Shown: positions 1 to 15,170, numbered from the stretch's first letter. The stretch: 64,000 nucleotides of DNA from Pseudoxanthomonas dokdonensis (GCF_001431405.1 NZ_LDJL01000005.1:1-64000); one strand, 5' to 3'. The notes: generated from the sequence alone by a model not told the origin. Numbers and translations: made by a program.

Positions 1-29
1 CCCCCCATTCTTTGGCCCCCACCCAGACC

Positions 30-1550
30 ATGACCGAGCAGACCCCCGCACCGCAGCCCGCTGACGAAAACAGCCTGATAGCCGAACGTCGCGCCAAGCT
101 CAAATCACTGCGCGGGCAGGGCATTGCCTATCCCAACGATTTCCGCCGCAGTGATTTCGCGGGCGATCTGCAGGCGCGCTACGCCGACAACGAGACCTGG
201 ACCGCCGAGGCGCTGGAACAGGCGCAGCAGACGGTCAAGCTGGCGGGCCGGTTGATGGCCAAGCGGGTCATGGGCAAGGCCAGTTTCGTCCAGATCCAGG
301 ACGAATCCGGCCGTATCCAGCTGTTCCTGCAGGCCAACGCGCTGGGCGAGGTCTATGACGCCTTCAAGAGCTGGGATGTCGGTGACATCATCGCCGTCGA
401 GGGCGGCCTGACCCGGACCAGGACCGGCGAGCTGTCGGTCAAGGCGGCCAGCCTGCGGCTGCTGACCAAGTCACTGCGGCCATTGCCGGACAAGTGGCAT
501 GGCCTGTCGGATGTCGAGCAGCGCTATCGCCAGCGCTACGTGGATCTGATTGTCACCCCGGAGGCACGCGAAGTGTTCTTCAAGCGCTCGCGGATCATCC
601 GCGCGATGCGCGAGTGGCTGGATACGCGGCGGTTCCTGGAAGTGGAAACGCCGATGATGCATTACATCCCCGGCGGCGCTACCGCCAAGCCGTTCACCAC
701 CCATCACAACGCCCTGGACCTGGACCTGTTCCTGCGGGTGGCGCCGGAGCTGTACCTGAAGCGGCTGGTGGTCGGCGGGATGGAGCGGGTCTACGAGATC
801 AACCGCAATTTCCGCAACGAAGGCGTCAGCACCCGCCACAACCCCGAGTTCACCATGCTCGAGCTGTACGAGGCCTACGCTTCGTACCATGAGGTGATGG
901 ACCTGACCGAAGCCGTCATCCGCGATACCGCCAACAAGGTCCTGGGCAGCGCCCAGGTGAGCTGGGAAGGCAACCTGATCGACCTGCAGCCGGCGTTCCG
1001 TCGCTGGCGCATGGACGAGGCCGTGCGCCATTACAACCCGGAAATCTCGGTCGCCGACTGCACCGACCGCGACGCCCTGCTGGGCCATTGCGAGCGGCTG
1101 AAAATCCGGGTCAAGCCGGGTTACGGCTGGGGCAGGCTGCTGCTGGAGGTCTTCGAGGCCACCGTCGAGCACACCCTGATCCAGCCGACCTTCATCACCG
1201 ACCACCCGGTCGAAGTCTCGCCGCTGGCCCGCGCCAGCGATACCGAGCCGGGCTATACCGACCGCTTCGAGCTGTTCATCAACGGCAAGGAAATCGCCAA
1301 CGGCTTTTCCGAGCTCAATGACCCGGAAGACCAGGCGGCGCGGTTCATGGCCCAGGTCCAGGCCAAGGAAGGTGGCGACGACGAAGCCATGCATTTCGAT
1401 GCCGACTACATCCGGGCGCTGGAAGTCGGCCTGCCGCCGACCGGGGGGCTGGGTATCGGCATCGACCGGCTGGTCATGCTGCTGACCGGCTCCGACTCCA
1501 TCCGTGACGTGTTGCTGTTTCCCTACATGCGCCCCGAGAGCACCGGCTGA
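30..1550 (+). CDS. lysS: Lysyl-tRNA synthetase, class II
   Basis: Charges tRNA-Lys with lysine in the cytoplasm. The product of 506 residues has the N-terminal OB-fold anticodon-binding domain (about residues 60-160) and the class II catalytic core. Motif 2 is visible as NRNFRNEG followed by [10 protein letters not shown], and motif 3 as [12 protein letters not shown] near the C-terminus. An in-frame TTG at 12 would add six residues. I prefer the ATG at 30 because it gives the usual length and an N-terminus starting MTEQ, although no strong ribosome binding site precedes either. In relatives prfB lies just upstream; that part is outside the window. lysS next to rpfG is the standard left edge of the xanthomonad rpf locus. 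Confidence 0.97.
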   Translation: MTEQTPAPQPADENSLIAERRAKLKSLRGQGIAYPNDFRRSDFAGDLQARYADNETWTAEALEQAQQTVKLAGRLMAKRVMGKASFVQIQDESGRIQLFLQANALGEVYDAFKSWDVGDIIAVEGGLTRTRTGELSVKAASLRLLTKSLRPLPDKWHGLSDVEQRYRQRYVDLIVTPEAREVFFKRSRIIRAMREWLDTRRFLEVETPMMHYIPGGATAKPFTTHHNALDLDLFLRVAPELYLKRLVVGGMERVYEINRNFRNEGVSTRHNPEFTMLELYEAYASYHEVMDLTEAVIRDTANKVLGSAQVSWEGNLIDLQPAFRRWRMDEAVRHYNPEISVADCTDRDALLGHCERLKIRVKPGYGWGRLLLEVFEATVEHTLIQPTFITDHPVEVSPLARASDTEPGYTDRFELFINGKEIANGFSELNDPEDQAARFMAQVQAKEGGDDEAMHFDADYIRALEVGLPPTGGLGIGIDRLVMLLTGSDSIRDVLLFPYMRPESTG

Positions 1551-1773
1551 GCCACCCCAGCGTCACATGTGGCCATCCGCCCGCCCAGCGGAGCAAGCTG
1601 GCGGCGGGTTCAATGGCCGCAAGCGGTCCCGGACCGCGTCAATTCCAAGGGGCCCGAAGCAATGCTGGCGAGCATCTGGCACGGTCCATGCATGGATTTC
1701 AGGCAAGCGCCGGGCGGGTCCGCCAGACTGGCGCGGCAGGGCAGCGATGTGAGAAGCGCTCGCCCGCGCTAAC

Positions 1774-2946
1774 ATGGATGCATTCGTCACGCGGGACACA
1801 AAGCTTATGCTCGATATACCGGTCGCGTTCAGGGAGGTATGCTTGCCCGATAGCCAATCCGCTTGGCCGCCGGAGGCGGTGTCTCCTTTGAACATTGTCA
1901 TTGTTGATGATCAAGCCTCCGCACGGACCATGCTGCGCCATGTCATCGAGGACATCGCACAGGAACTGGTGGTTCGTGATTTTGGCGATCCGCAGGTGGC
2001 CTTGGACTGGTGCGAGAGCAACCGTGTCGACCTGTTGCTGCTGGACTACCGCATGCCCGGCATGGATGGACTGGAGCTGGCCCGCCGTTTCCGCCGCCTG
2101 CCATTGCACCGGGATATCCCGATCATCCTGATCACCGTGGTCGGCGACGAACCGATCCGCCAGGCGGCGCTGGAAGCCGGGGTCATCGACTTCCTGGTCA
2201 AACCGGTGCGTCCGCGTGAACTGCGGGCCCGCTGCCGCAACCTGCTGCAGCTGCGCCAGCAGTCCGAGAACGTCAAGCAGCGCGCTTTGTCGCTGGAGCA
2301 GCGCCTGTTGTCGAGCATGCACGAGGTCGAAGAGCGCGAGCGCGAGACGCTGTCGCGACTGGCCCGCGCCATCGAGTACCGCGACAGCGGCACCAGCGCC
2401 TACCTGGAGCGGATGGCCCATGTCGCCGCCCTCATTGCCGAACAACTGGGGCTGTCGGAAGAAGACATCCGCGCCATCGAGCTGGCCGCGCCACTGCACG
2501 ACATGGGCAAGATCGCGATTCCCGACTCGGTGCTGATGAAGGCCGGGCCGCTGACGCCGGAAGAAACCGACGTGATGCGGCGTCATCCCAAGATTGGCTA
2601 CCAGCTGCTGTCCGGCAGCCAGAACCGCTTCATCCAGACCGGCGCGGTCATCGCCTTGCGCCATCACGAGCGCTATGACGGCAGCGGTTATCCGGATGGC
2701 CTGCGTGGCGAGGAAATCCCGCTGGAAGCCCGTATCGTCGCCGTGGCGGACGTCTTCGACGCGCTGATTTCACCGCGTCCGTACAAGAAGGCCTGGGAGC
2801 GCGACGCCGCTCTGGCGTATCTATATGCGCAGCGTGGCCGGCTGTTCGACCCGGCCTGCGTCGATGCGTTGATCCGCGGCAGGGCGCGGCTGGACGAAAT
2901 CTGTGAACGCTACTCGACGGTGCAGAGCCGTCCGGGAATGGAATAG
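1774..2946 (+). CDS. rpfG: RpfG-type response regulator, HD-GYP cyclic-di-GMP phosphodiesterase
   Basis: Receives phosphate from the RpfC sensor when DSF is present and hydrolyses c-di-GMP, linking cell density to virulence or biofilm genes in xanthomonads. An N-terminal receiver (LNIVIVDDQ, phospho-acceptor Asp in [13 protein letters not shown], Lys in FLVKP) is followed by a helical linker and an HD-GYP domain with [24 protein letters not shown] and a DVFDAL segment. All expected catalytic residues are present. The start is uncertain: ATG 1774 (390 aa), ATG 1807 (379 aa, closest to the roughly 378 aa I recall for the Xanthomonas protein) or TTG 1843, which alone has a good ribosome binding site (GGGAGG). 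The stop is two bases before rpfC, so the two are co-transcribed; no rpfH lies between them. Confidence 0.95.
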   Translation: MDAFVTRDTKLMLDIPVAFREVCLPDSQSAWPPEAVSPLNIVIVDDQASARTMLRHVIEDIAQELVVRDFGDPQVALDWCESNRVDLLLLDYRMPGMDGLELARRFRRLPLHRDIPIILITVVGDEPIRQAALEAGVIDFLVKPVRPRELRARCRNLLQLRQQSENVKQRALSLEQRLLSSMHEVEERERETLSRLARAIEYRDSGTSAYLERMAHVAALIAEQLGLSEEDIRAIELAAPLHDMGKIAIPDSVLMKAGPLTPEETDVMRRHPKIGYQLLSGSQNRFIQTGAVIALRHHERYDGSGYPDGLRGEEIPLEARIVAVADVFDALISPRPYKKAWERDAALAYLYAQRGRLFDPACVDALIRGRARLDEICERYSTVQSRPGME

Positions 2947-2948
2947 CC

Positions 2949-5135
<2,187 letters not shown>

Positions 5136-5321
5136 TCTGGTTGGGGCCGGGTCGCACGTTGCTCGGAGCATCGACTCGGAGAGCATCGGGGATGCCAGCC
5201 GGAACCGCGCTGGCCCGGCGGGTGGTTGCCCATCCCGCCCCCTGTCAGCCAGCCCTCATGCCTGCCGCGCCGACCGTACGGACGCTCCCACTCCAGCGGC
5301 CGTGGTCGTGGCAGCAGTGGA

Positions 5322-6191
5322 TCAGGCAGCCTTGATACCGGCGCGCTTCTCCTGCGCGCGGACGATGCGTTCCATCATCCGCAGCGACTTGTCGCCCAGT
5401 GCCAGCGCGGTGTCCACCCAGATTTCGGTGATGCCCATCAGTTCGTCGTAGCTGACCCGCTGGGCCAAGCCGCGGACCTGGTTCATCGCCAGGTGCGAGT
5501 ACGGCGCCCGCTGTTGCTGGCGGATCAGGTTCTCGACCGCGGCGACACCTTCGCCCTTCGGCACCAGCACGTCGACGATGCCCATCCGGTGGAATTCCTC
5601 GGCGCTGTACATGTTGCCTTCCAGGATGATCCGCTCGGCCAGTTGCGGCGACACCCGCTTGCACAGGAACGAGTACGCGCCCATGCCCGGGAACAGGCCG
5701 AACAGGACTTCCGGCAGGCCCATCTCGACGCCTTCCTCGGCGACGATGGTGTGGCAGGCCAGTGCCATTTCCAGACCGCCGCCGAGGGCATCGCCCTGCA
5801 GCAAAGCGATGGTGCGGACGTCGCCGCCCAGGCCGGTGTTCAGGGTGTAGACGCCATCGATGCATCGACGTGCGTAGCCCAGCAGGTGTTCGCGGTCGTT
5901 GCTGCGGATCAACTTGGCGAACAGATCCAGATCACCGCCCAGATTGAAGGCGTTGGCGGCCGAAGCCAGCACGAAATGGCGCAAACGCCCCGGTTGCCGC
6001 TCGCTTTCACGCAGGGTGATGGAAGAGGTGAACTTCCACATGTCGTCCAGCAGATCACTGCGGAAGCAGGGACGGGCGCCGGCCGCGGCGTCGTTGTGCA
6101 TGAACATCCAGTGGCTGCCGTTGTCCGGCGCGGACTCGATGCGGATGGTCGGGAACTGGGTGGTGCGCTGCAGCTTTTCGATATTGCTCAT
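5322..6191 (-). CDS. rpfF: RpfF, DSF synthase (crotonase-fold hydratase/thioesterase)
   Basis: Makes the cis-2-unsaturated fatty acid signal (DSF family) from 3-hydroxyacyl-ACP by dehydration and thioester cleavage. The 289-residue crotonase-fold protein has the two catalytic glutamates at Glu141 (GGGLE) and Glu161 (GLPEVLF), the same numbers as in X. campestris RpfF. ATG 6191 was chosen because GAGGAA sits just upstream and the length matches the family exactly; the open frame runs 17 codons further. The gene has its own promoter region with a perfect palindrome and is cut off from rpfB by a terminator, so it can be controlled separately. Confidence 0.96.
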   Translation of the reverse strand: MSNIEKLQRTTQFPTIRIESAPDNGSHWMFMHNDAAAGARPCFRSDLLDDMWKFTSSITLRESERQPGRLRHFVLASAANAFNLGGDLDLFAKLIRSNDREHLLGYARRCIDGVYTLNTGLGGDVRTIALLQGDALGGGLEMALACHTIVAEEGVEMGLPEVLFGLFPGMGAYSFLCKRVSPQLAERIILEGNMYSAEEFHRMGIVDVLVPKGEGVAAVENLIRQQQRAPYSHLAMNQVRGLAQRVSYDELMGITEIWVDTALALGDKSLRMMERIVRAQEKRAGIKAA

Positions 6192-6252
6192 GGGATTTCC
6201 TCGGGCTGGGTGGGTGCGGCAAAACTGTGACTGGCTCGACATACACAGTGAT

Positions 6253-6282
6253 GCTACACCTGAACCGTTCAGGAAATGCCAA
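6253..6282 (-). promoter_or_regulatory. Candidate rpfF promoter with a perfect palindrome in the spacer
   Basis: On the minus strand, TTGGCA (6282-6277) and a weak -10-like TGTAGC (6258-6253) are 18 bases apart. The spacer contains a perfect 15-base palindrome at 6259-6273, CCTGAAC-C-GTTCAGG, about 68 bases before the rpfF start. A palindrome in this position is the usual place for a repressor. The regulator is unknown and the -10 is poor, so the promoter itself is tentative while the palindrome is plain. Confidence 0.45.
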
Positions 6283-6380
6283 TGAAAACGGTCACTTATG
6301 CGCCCAAGGCGGGTCTGGGAGTGGATCCTGCCCGGTTTCTGCGACCATCAGCACAGAAACAAGCCGCCGGATCAGTCACG

Positions 6381-6409
6381 AAAAAGCCGGCACGAGGCCG
6401 GCTTTTTTG
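6381..6409. terminator. Intrinsic terminator between rpfB and rpfF
   Basis: A GCCGGC stem with a CGAG-type loop (AGCCGGC, acgag, GCCGGCT) is flanked by A5 on the left and T6 on the right. It reads as a Rho-independent terminator in both directions. Placed directly after rpfB, it should end the rpfB transcript before rpfF. Confidence 0.85.
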
Positions 6410-6429
6410 TCCTGAGTCAGACTGAGGCG

Positions 6430-8127
6430 TCAATGCGCGGTAGCAGCCGGCTCCATCGGCTCGTTGCGCAGTTCCTTGCGCAGGATTTTTCCAACATTGG
6501 TTTTCGGCAATTCGTTGCGGAACTCGATGTGCCGGGGCTGCTTGTAGCCGGTGAGGTTTTCACGGCAGTAGGCCTTGATCTGATCGGCGGTGACATTGGG
6601 ATCCTTGCGCACCACGAACACCTTGACCGACTCGCCCGAGCGCTCATCGGGTACGCCGACGGCGGCCACTTCAAGGATTCCATCCATGCCGGCGATGACG
6701 TCCTCGATTTCATTCGGATAGACGTTGAAACCGGAGACCAGGATCATGTCCTTCTTGCGATCAACGATGTAGAAGAAGCCGCGTTCGTCCATCTTGGCCA
6801 TGTCGCCGGTGTGCAGCCAGCCATCGGCGTCCAGCACCTTGGCGGTTTCTTCCGGGCGCTGCCAGTAGCCCTTCATCACCTGCGGCCCCTTGATGCAGAG
6901 TTCGCCGACTTCACCGGTGGCGACCAGGTTGCCGTCTTCATCCTTGAGGCAGGCATCGGTGCTGGAAATCGGCAGGCCGATGGCGCCGTTGTATTCCTTC
7001 AGGTCCATCGGGTTGATGCAGGCGGCCGGGGAGGTTTCGGTCAGCCCGTACGCTTCGACCAGGGTTACGCCGGTGACCTTCTTCCACTTGTCGGCGACCG
7101 CCCGCTGCACAGCCATGCCGCCACCCAGGGTCATCTTAAGCGTCGAGAAATCGATCTCGCTGAAACCGGGTGTGTTGAGCAGGCCGTTGAACAGGGTATT
7201 GACGCCGGTGATGGCGGTGAACGGAATCGACTTCAGTTCCTTGACGAAGCCGGGCATGTCGCGCGGATTGGAGATCAGGTAATTGAGGCCTCCCAGCTTC
7301 ATGAATACCAGGCAATTGGCCGTTAATGCGAAGATGTGGTACAGCGGCAACGCGGTGATGATGATCTCATGGCCAAGCTTGAGGTCGTTGGCTGCCAGCC
7401 ATTCACCGGCCTGCTGCATGTTGGCGACCAGGTTGCGGTGGGTCAGCATCGCGCCCTTGGCTACGCCGGTGGTGCCACCGGTGTACTGCAGGAATGCGAT
7501 GTCATCCAGTTCGATGTCGACGTCGGGCAGCGCGTGCCGCTGGCCCAGCGCCAGCGCCTGCTTGAAACGGACCGCGCCGCGGATGCTGTAGTCGGGCACC
7601 AGCTTCTTGATGTACTTGAGCACGAAGTTGATGATCGGGCCCTTCGGGAAACCGACCATGTCACCGAGGCCGGTGGTGATCACGTGGCGGACCTGGGTGT
7701 CCTTGATCGCTTCGCTGGCGGTGATGCCGAAATTGTCGACCACCAGCAGCACGCAGGAGCCGGAATCAATCAGCTGGTGCTTGAGCTCGCGCGGGGTGTA
7801 CATCGGGTTGACGTTGACCACGGTCAGCCCGGCACGCAGCACGCCGAAGATGGCGATGGGGTACTGCAGGCAGTTGGGCATCATGATCGATACCCGGTCG
7901 CCCTTCTTCAGTTGCAGCTCGCCCAGCAGGTAGGCGGCGAACTGGCGGCTCAGGGTGTCGATTTCGCCATAGGTGAGCACCTTGCCGAAATTGCTGAAAG
8001 CGGGACGGTCGCGATAATGGTCAATCGCGTTGTCGAGCACGGAAAGGATGGAATGGAACTCCTCCAGATCCACGGTATGCGGGACGCCTTGCGGATAGCT
8101 GCTGAACCATGGACGATCCTGACTCAT
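6430..8127 (-). CDS. rpfB: RpfB, long-chain fatty acid-CoA ligase (FadD-like)
   Basis: Activates long-chain fatty acids with ATP and CoA. In xanthomonads the rpfB product feeds or recycles the DSF pathway and acts in DSF turnover. The 565-residue AMP-forming ligase shows the P-loop YTGGTTGVAKGA, the adenine motif VEAYGLTETSP, GWLHTGDMAKMD, and the C-terminal catalytic lysine region (LPKTNVGKILRKEL). ATG 8127 is preceded by GGGAGGGAG, and the length agrees with the family; the frame extends 44 codons upstream without homology-like content. It ends in the terminator at 6381-6409. Confidence 0.93.
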   Translation of the reverse strand: MSQDRPWFSSYPQGVPHTVDLEEFHSILSVLDNAIDHYRDRPAFSNFGKVLTYGEIDTLSRQFAAYLLGELQLKKGDRVSIMMPNCLQYPIAIFGVLRAGLTVVNVNPMYTPRELKHQLIDSGSCVLLVVDNFGITASEAIKDTQVRHVITTGLGDMVGFPKGPIINFVLKYIKKLVPDYSIRGAVRFKQALALGQRHALPDVDIELDDIAFLQYTGGTTGVAKGAMLTHRNLVANMQQAGEWLAANDLKLGHEIIITALPLYHIFALTANCLVFMKLGGLNYLISNPRDMPGFVKELKSIPFTAITGVNTLFNGLLNTPGFSEIDFSTLKMTLGGGMAVQRAVADKWKKVTGVTLVEAYGLTETSPAACINPMDLKEYNGAIGLPISSTDACLKDEDGNLVATGEVGELCIKGPQVMKGYWQRPEETAKVLDADGWLHTGDMAKMDERGFFYIVDRKKDMILVSGFNVYPNEIEDVIAGMDGILEVAAVGVPDERSGESVKVFVVRKDPNVTADQIKAYCRENLTGYKQPRHIEFRNELPKTNVGKILRKELRNEPMEPAATAH

Positions 8128-8204
8128 CTTGTGTTCTCCCTCCCCAGGGTGTGTTCGGTAAACGGGTGGATGGGTGACGTGACCCGCATCGGGTCGAGAC
8201 CGTG

Positions 8205-8735
8205 ATGAGCATACCCTCCCGGATGGAAAAGGCGAAGCGCTTGAAACAGCTGTCGGCAAACCCCTGTCCTGGCGGCAGGCGGCTCAGCCGGACGCGCACG
8301 CATCGCGCGTGGCTGGTGACATCGATGCTGGTATGCGCGCTGTTGTCTGGCTGCCGATCCAGCACGGCGGAACAGCAGCTGCGCCAACAATTGGCCGGGA
8401 TCACGCAGGCACTGGAATCACGCGGCGTCGACGCGGTGATGGAGCCGGTGAGCGAGGATTTCATCGGTAATCAGGGCATGGATCGTGCTGCGTTGCAGCA
8501 ACTGGTCACGGCACGGATGCTGCTCAATCGCCAGATCGGCGCCACCGTTGGACCGATCGAGGTACTGATGGTCGATGATCGCCATGCCACGGTCACCTTT
8601 CCGCTGCTGCTGACCGCCGGCAATCGCCGCTGGCTGCCGGAAGCCGCGCGCACATGGCAGGTCGTCAGCGGTTGGCGGCGCGACCAGGACGGCCACTGGC
8701 GCATCCATCACGCGCAGTGGTCGCCGATACGGTAA
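8205..8735 (+). CDS. Putative lipoprotein, NTF2-like fold
   Basis: A small exported protein of unknown function. The N-terminal part is basic, followed by a hydrophobic stretch ending in the lipobox LLSGC, so lipid attachment at that Cys is likely. The remaining 125 residues contain alternating helix and strand ending in WRRDQDGHWRIHHAQW, which resembles the last strands of an NTF2/SnoaL-type cup. The start is uncertain: GTG 8202, ATG 8205, ATG 8223, or ATG 8322 close to the hydrophobic core are possible. It is divergent from rpfB, with only about 77 bases between the two starts. No function is assigned. Confidence 0.7.
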   Translation: MSIPSRMEKAKRLKQLSANPCPGGRRLSRTRTHRAWLVTSMLVCALLSGCRSSTAEQQLRQQLAGITQALESRGVDAVMEPVSEDFIGNQGMDRAALQQLVTARMLLNRQIGATVGPIEVLMVDDRHATVTFPLLLTAGNRRWLPEAARTWQVVSGWRRDQDGHWRIHHAQWSPIR

Positions 8736-8788
8736 ACGTCATCAGTGCCGCCGCCGCTGGTGCAGGCCAGCAGCACTGAATAGTCGGC

Positions 8789-11536
<2,748 letters not shown>

Positions 11537-11648
11537 CGAAAGAGGCTCCTGTAGCTGATGGGGAGGTCAGACCGAGCCGGCGCGGTCGATTGCGGTGCCG
11601 ACTTGTTCCATTACCCGTTCATGATAGCGCCTCAAACGTTACGTTTAG

Positions 11649-11689
11649 TTGAGTATGTATAAAAAAGTACGTATAATTTCCGCATACTC
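11649..11689 (+). promoter_or_regulatory. vapBC promoter and candidate operator
   Basis: A near-consensus sigma-70 promoter: TTGAGT (11649-11654), a 17-base spacer and TATAAT (11672-11677). An inverted repeat GAGTATG (11651-11657) / CATACTC (11683-11689) brackets the -10 box, and TACGTA sits across its left edge. Antitoxins of the AbrB type with their toxin usually repress their own promoter through such repeats, so autoregulation is the natural reading. AGGAG follows at 11691, six bases before vapB. Confidence 0.75.
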
Positions 11690-11701
11690 AAGGAGACGCC
11701 G

Positions 11702-11953
11702 ATGGAAGCCACCGTTGCCGAACGCGGACAGATCACGCTGCCCAAGGCAGTCCGCGATGCCTTGGGCCTGACCAAGGGCAGCGTGCTCAAGGTCGAGCTG
11801 GACGGCAGCCGGATCGTGCTGCGCAAGAGCGTCGACGATGCCATTTCCCGGGCCCGCGGACGTTTCAAGCTGGACGGTTTCGAGTCCACCGACGACGCCA
11901 TGCGCACCATCCGCGGCCGCGCCCCGGGTGAGCCGCTGGACCCGGCGCAATAA
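11702..11953 (+). CDS. vapB: VapB antitoxin, AbrB/SpoVT-type
   Basis: DNA-binding antitoxin of a type II toxin-antitoxin pair. The first 45 of 83 residues form a swapped-hairpin AbrB domain (TVAERGQITLPKAVRDALG, then GSVLKVELDGSRIVL). The tail, acidic and Arg-containing, would wrap the toxin. AGGAG stands six bases before the start. The gene is followed nine bases later by the PIN-domain toxin, and the pair separates acnA from acnB. Family and partner are clear; the cellular trigger is unknown. Confidence 0.9.
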   Translation: MEATVAERGQITLPKAVRDALGLTKGSVLKVELDGSRIVLRKSVDDAISRARGRFKLDGFESTDDAMRTIRGRAPGEPLDPAQ

Positions 11954-11962
11954 GGCCTTGTG

Positions 11963-12373
11963 ATGATCGCACTCGATTCCTCCGTACTGGTCGACCTGCT
12001 GGCCGATGGGCCCCAGGCCGACGCTGCCGAAGCCTGCCTGCGGCAATGCCTGAGCAGCGGGCCGGTGGTGATCAGCGACATTGCCCTGGCCGAGGTCTGC
12101 AGCGCGCTGCGCGATGGTTCCGAAGCGCTGGCGGTGTTGGAAGACATGAGCATCCGTTTCAGCCCGCTGGAAGCCAAGTCGGCGTTGCGCGCCGGCGAAA
12201 TGCAGCGCCGCTACCGCCAGCGCGGCAGTGCCGGGGCGCGTGCCCGCGCGGTGCCGGATTTCCTGATCGGGGCGCATGCGTTGTTGCAATGCAATGGCCT
12301 GATCACCCGCGATGACCGTTTCTATCGCGACTATTTCAAGGGTTTGAAGCTGATTGTGCCGAGCGCCGAATAG
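11963..12373 (+). CDS. vapC: VapC toxin, PIN-domain ribonuclease
   Basis: Predicted Mg-dependent RNase that cuts selected RNAs when free of VapB. The 136-residue PIN domain has the acidic set in the expected order: Asp5 in [11 protein letters not shown], Glu44 in ALAEVCSAL, the Asp in [11 protein letters not shown], and [12 protein letters not shown] near the C-terminus, so the active site appears intact. A GTG three bases earlier is an alternative start. It shares the operon and promoter of vapB and ends 50 bases before acnB. Confidence 0.9.
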   Translation: MIALDSSVLVDLLADGPQADAAEACLRQCLSSGPVVISDIALAEVCSALRDGSEALAVLEDMSIRFSPLEAKSALRAGEMQRRYRQRGSAGARARAVPDFLIGAHALLQCNGLITRDDRFYRDYFKGLKLIVPSAE

Positions 12374-12423
12374 CCCGTTACCTCCCTTTCGAATCACCAC
12401 GCCACATCAACACCGGAGTCATC

Positions 12424-15018
12424 ATGTTGGAAGCCTATCGCCACCATCTCGCCGAGCGCGCCGCGCTGGGCATCCCCGCATTGCCGTTGTCCGCGCAGCA
12501 GACCGCGGAGGTGATCGAGCTGCTGAAAGCTCCGCCAGCCGGTGAAGAAGCCTTCCTGCTGGATCTGATCAGCAACCGCGTGCCGGCCGGCGTCGATGAT
12601 GCCGCCCAGGTCAAGGCCAGCTACCTGGCCGCGGTCGCCTTCGGCAGCGAGCAATGCCCGTTGATCAGCCGCGAACACGCCACCGAACTGCTGGGCACCA
12701 TGCTCGGCGGCTACAACATCCACCCACTGGTCGAATTGCTCGACGACGCCGCACTGGGCAGCATCGCCGCCAATGCGCTGAAGCACACCCTGCTGATGTT
12801 TGATGCCTTCCACGACGTCAAGCAGAAAGCCGACCAGGGCAACGCCAACGCCAAGGCGGTGCTGCAGAGCTGGGCCGACGCCGAATGGTTCACCAGCAAG
12901 CCGGAAGTACCGGCCAGCCTGACCGTGACCGTGTTCAAGGTGCCGGGCGAAACCAATACCGATGACCTGTCACCGGCCCCGGACGCGACCACCCGTCCCG
13001 ACATCCCGATGCATGCACTGGCGATGCTGAAGAACAAGCGCGACGGCGCTCCGTTCGAACCGGAAGAAGACGGCAAGCGCGGCCCGATCGCCTTCATTCA
13101 GTCATTGAAGGAAAAAGGCCACCCGATCGCCTATGTCGGTGATGTGGTCGGTACCGGTTCCAGCCGCAAGTCGGCGACCAACTCGGTGCAATGGTGGACC
13201 GGCGAAGACATTCCGTTCATTCCCAACAAGCGCTTTGGTGGCGTCTGTCTGGGCAACAAGATCGCGCCGATCTTCTACAACACGATGGAAGACGGCGGCG
13301 CGCTGCCGATCGAGCTGGACGTCAGCCAGATGGACATGGGCGACGTCATCGAGCTGCGCCCCTACGAAGGCAAGGCGCTGAAGGACGGCAAGGTCATCAC
13401 CGAGTTCGAGGTCAAGTCGGACGTGCTGTTTGACGAAGTGCGCGCCGGTGGCCGCATCCCGCTGATCATCGGCCGCGGCCTGACTGCCAAGGCGCGTGAG
13501 GCGCTGGGCCTGCCGGCCTCGACCTTGTTCCGCCTGCCGATGCAGCCGGCCGACACCGGCAAGGGCTTCACTCTGGCGCAGAAGATGGTCGGTCGCGCCT
13601 GCGGTCTGCCTGAAGGGCAGGGCATGCGTCCGGGTACCTATTGCGAACCGAAGATGACCTCGGTCGGCAGCCAGGACACCACCGGCCCGATGACCCGCGA
13701 CGAGCTGAAAGATCTGGCCTGCCTGGGCTTCAGCGCGGATCTGGTGATGCAGTCGTTCTGCCACACCGCCGCCTATCCGAAGCCGGTCGACGTCAAGACC
13801 CACCACGAGCTGCCTGCATTCATCAGCAACCGCGGCGGCATTTCGCTGCGCCCCGGTGATGGCGTGATCCACAGCTGGCTCAATCGCATGCTGCTGCCCG
13901 ACACCGTCGGTACCGGTGGTGATTCGCACACCCGTTTCCCGGTCGGTATTTCGTTCCCGGCCGGTTCCGGCCTGGTCGCCTTCGCCGCCGCCACCGGGGT
14001 GATGCCGCTGGACATGCCGGAAAGCGTGCTGGTCCGCTTCAAGGGCCAGATGCAGCCGGGCGTGACCTTGCGTGACCTGGTCAATGCGATTCCGCTGTAC
14101 GCAATCAAGTCGGGGCTGCTGACCGTGGCCAAGCAGGGCAAGAAGAACGTGTTCTCCGGCCGCATCCTCGAAATCGAAGGCCTGCCGGACCTGAAGGTGG
14201 AGCAGGCATTCGAACTGTCCGACGCCTCCGCCGAGCGTTCCGCCGCTGGCTGCACCGTGCACCTCAACAAGGAGCCGATCATCGAGTACATCAACTCCAA
14301 CATCACCCTGTTGAAGTGGATGATTGCCGAAGGCTACCAGGATGCCCGCAGCCTGCAGCGCCGGATCACGGCGATGGAGGCCTGGCTGGCCGATCCGCAA
14401 CTGCTGAAGGCCGATGCCGATGCCGAATACACCGCGGTCATCGAGATCGATCTGGCCGACATCCACGAGCCGATCGTCGCCTGCCCGAACGATCCCGACG
14501 ACGTGAAGACCCTGAGCGAAGTATCCGGTGCGGTCATCGATGAAGTGTTCATCGGTTCCTGCATGACCAACATCGGTCACTTCCGTGCGGCCTCCAAGCT
14601 GCTGGAAGGCAAGCGTGACATCCCGACCAAGTTGTGGGTCGCGCCGCCGACCAAGATGGATGCCGCCGAGCTGACCCGCGAAGGCCATTACGGCACCTTC
14701 GGCAGCGCCGGTGCGCGGATGGAGATGCCGGGCTGCAGCCTGTGCATGGGCAACCAGGCGCAGGTCAAGGAGGGCGCCACGGTGTTCTCGACCAGCACCC
14801 GCAACTTCCCCAATCGCCTCGGCAAGAACTCCAATGTCTACCTGGGCTCGGCGGAACTGGCGGCGATCTGCTCGCGGCTTGGCCGGATCCCGACCAGGGA
14901 CGAGTACATGGCCGACATGGGCGTGCTCAGTGCCAACGGTGCCGAGATCTATCGTTACATGAACTTCGATCAGATCCAGGAATACACCGAGGTGGCCGAC
15001 AAGCTGGCCGCGGCCTGA
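12424..15018 (+). CDS. acnB: Aconitate hydratase B
   Basis: Bifunctional aconitase / 2-methylisocitrate dehydratase, normally the main TCA-cycle aconitase during growth. At 864 residues it is full length, with the N-terminal HEAT-like domain ([20 protein letters not shown]), the swivel domain next to it ([18 protein letters not shown]) and the C-terminal cluster domain with [13 protein letters not shown] and [13 protein letters not shown] strong hairpin terminator follows within 25 bases. It probably has a promoter of its own downstream of vapC, though read-through from the vapBC promoter is possible across only 50 bases. Confidence 0.97.
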   Translation: MLEAYRHHLAERAALGIPALPLSAQQTAEVIELLKAPPAGEEAFLLDLISNRVPAGVDDAAQVKASYLAAVAFGSEQCPLISREHATELLGTMLGGYNIHPLVELLDDAALGSIAANALKHTLLMFDAFHDVKQKADQGNANAKAVLQSWADAEWFTSKPEVPASLTVTVFKVPGETNTDDLSPAPDATTRPDIPMHALAMLKNKRDGAPFEPEEDGKRGPIAFIQSLKEKGHPIAYVGDVVGTGSSRKSATNSVQWWTGEDIPFIPNKRFGGVCLGNKIAPIFYNTMEDGGALPIELDVSQMDMGDVIELRPYEGKALKDGKVITEFEVKSDVLFDEVRAGGRIPLIIGRGLTAKAREALGLPASTLFRLPMQPADTGKGFTLAQKMVGRACGLPEGQGMRPGTYCEPKMTSVGSQDTTGPMTRDELKDLACLGFSADLVMQSFCHTAAYPKPVDVKTHHELPAFISNRGGISLRPGDGVIHSWLNRMLLPDTVGTGGDSHTRFPVGISFPAGSGLVAFAAATGVMPLDMPESVLVRFKGQMQPGVTLRDLVNAIPLYAIKSGLLTVAKQGKKNVFSGRILEIEGLPDLKVEQAFELSDASAERSAAGCTVHLNKEPIIEYINSNITLLKWMIAEGYQDARSLQRRITAMEAWLADPQLLKADADAEYTAVIEIDLADIHEPIVACPNDPDDVKTLSEVSGAVIDEVFIGSCMTNIGHFRAASKLLEGKRDIPTKLWVAPPTKMDAAELTREGHYGTFGSAGARMEMPGCSLCMGNQAQVKEGATVFSTSTRNFPNRLGKNSNVYLGSAELAAICSRLGRIPTRDEYMADMGVLSANGAEIYRYMNFDQIQEYTEVADKLAAA

Positions 15019-15041
15019 TCAACGGCGTCACGCAATACAGG

Positions 15042-15067
15042 AAAACCCGGCGAAAGCCGGGTTTTTT
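15042..15067 (+). terminator. Intrinsic terminator of acnB
   Basis: AACCCGGC, a GAAA loop, GCCGGGTT and a T run follow the acnB stop by about 24 bases. The GC stem with a GAAA tetraloop and a following T tract is a textbook Rho-independent terminator. It may also serve the convergent hflD side, because A residues precede the stem. Confidence 0.9.
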
Positions 15068-15170
15068 CCTGCTGCGATAGACAACTCCCGGTAGAGCGCA
15101 GCTCGCTGCGCTGCTTCTGGATTTACTGCGCTACTGTTGAGCATGCGTTGTTGAACGCAGCCACATGCAT

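Noticed and set aside
6222-6252. CRP/Clp-like site near rpfF (TGTGA ... CACA)
   Set aside because: The half-sites are about 11 bases apart instead of six, so it does not fit the CRP-family site.
13102-14688. 528-codon open frame antisense to acnB
   Set aside because: Low-information Asp/His/Gln-rich translation opposite a clear aconitase; not a gene.
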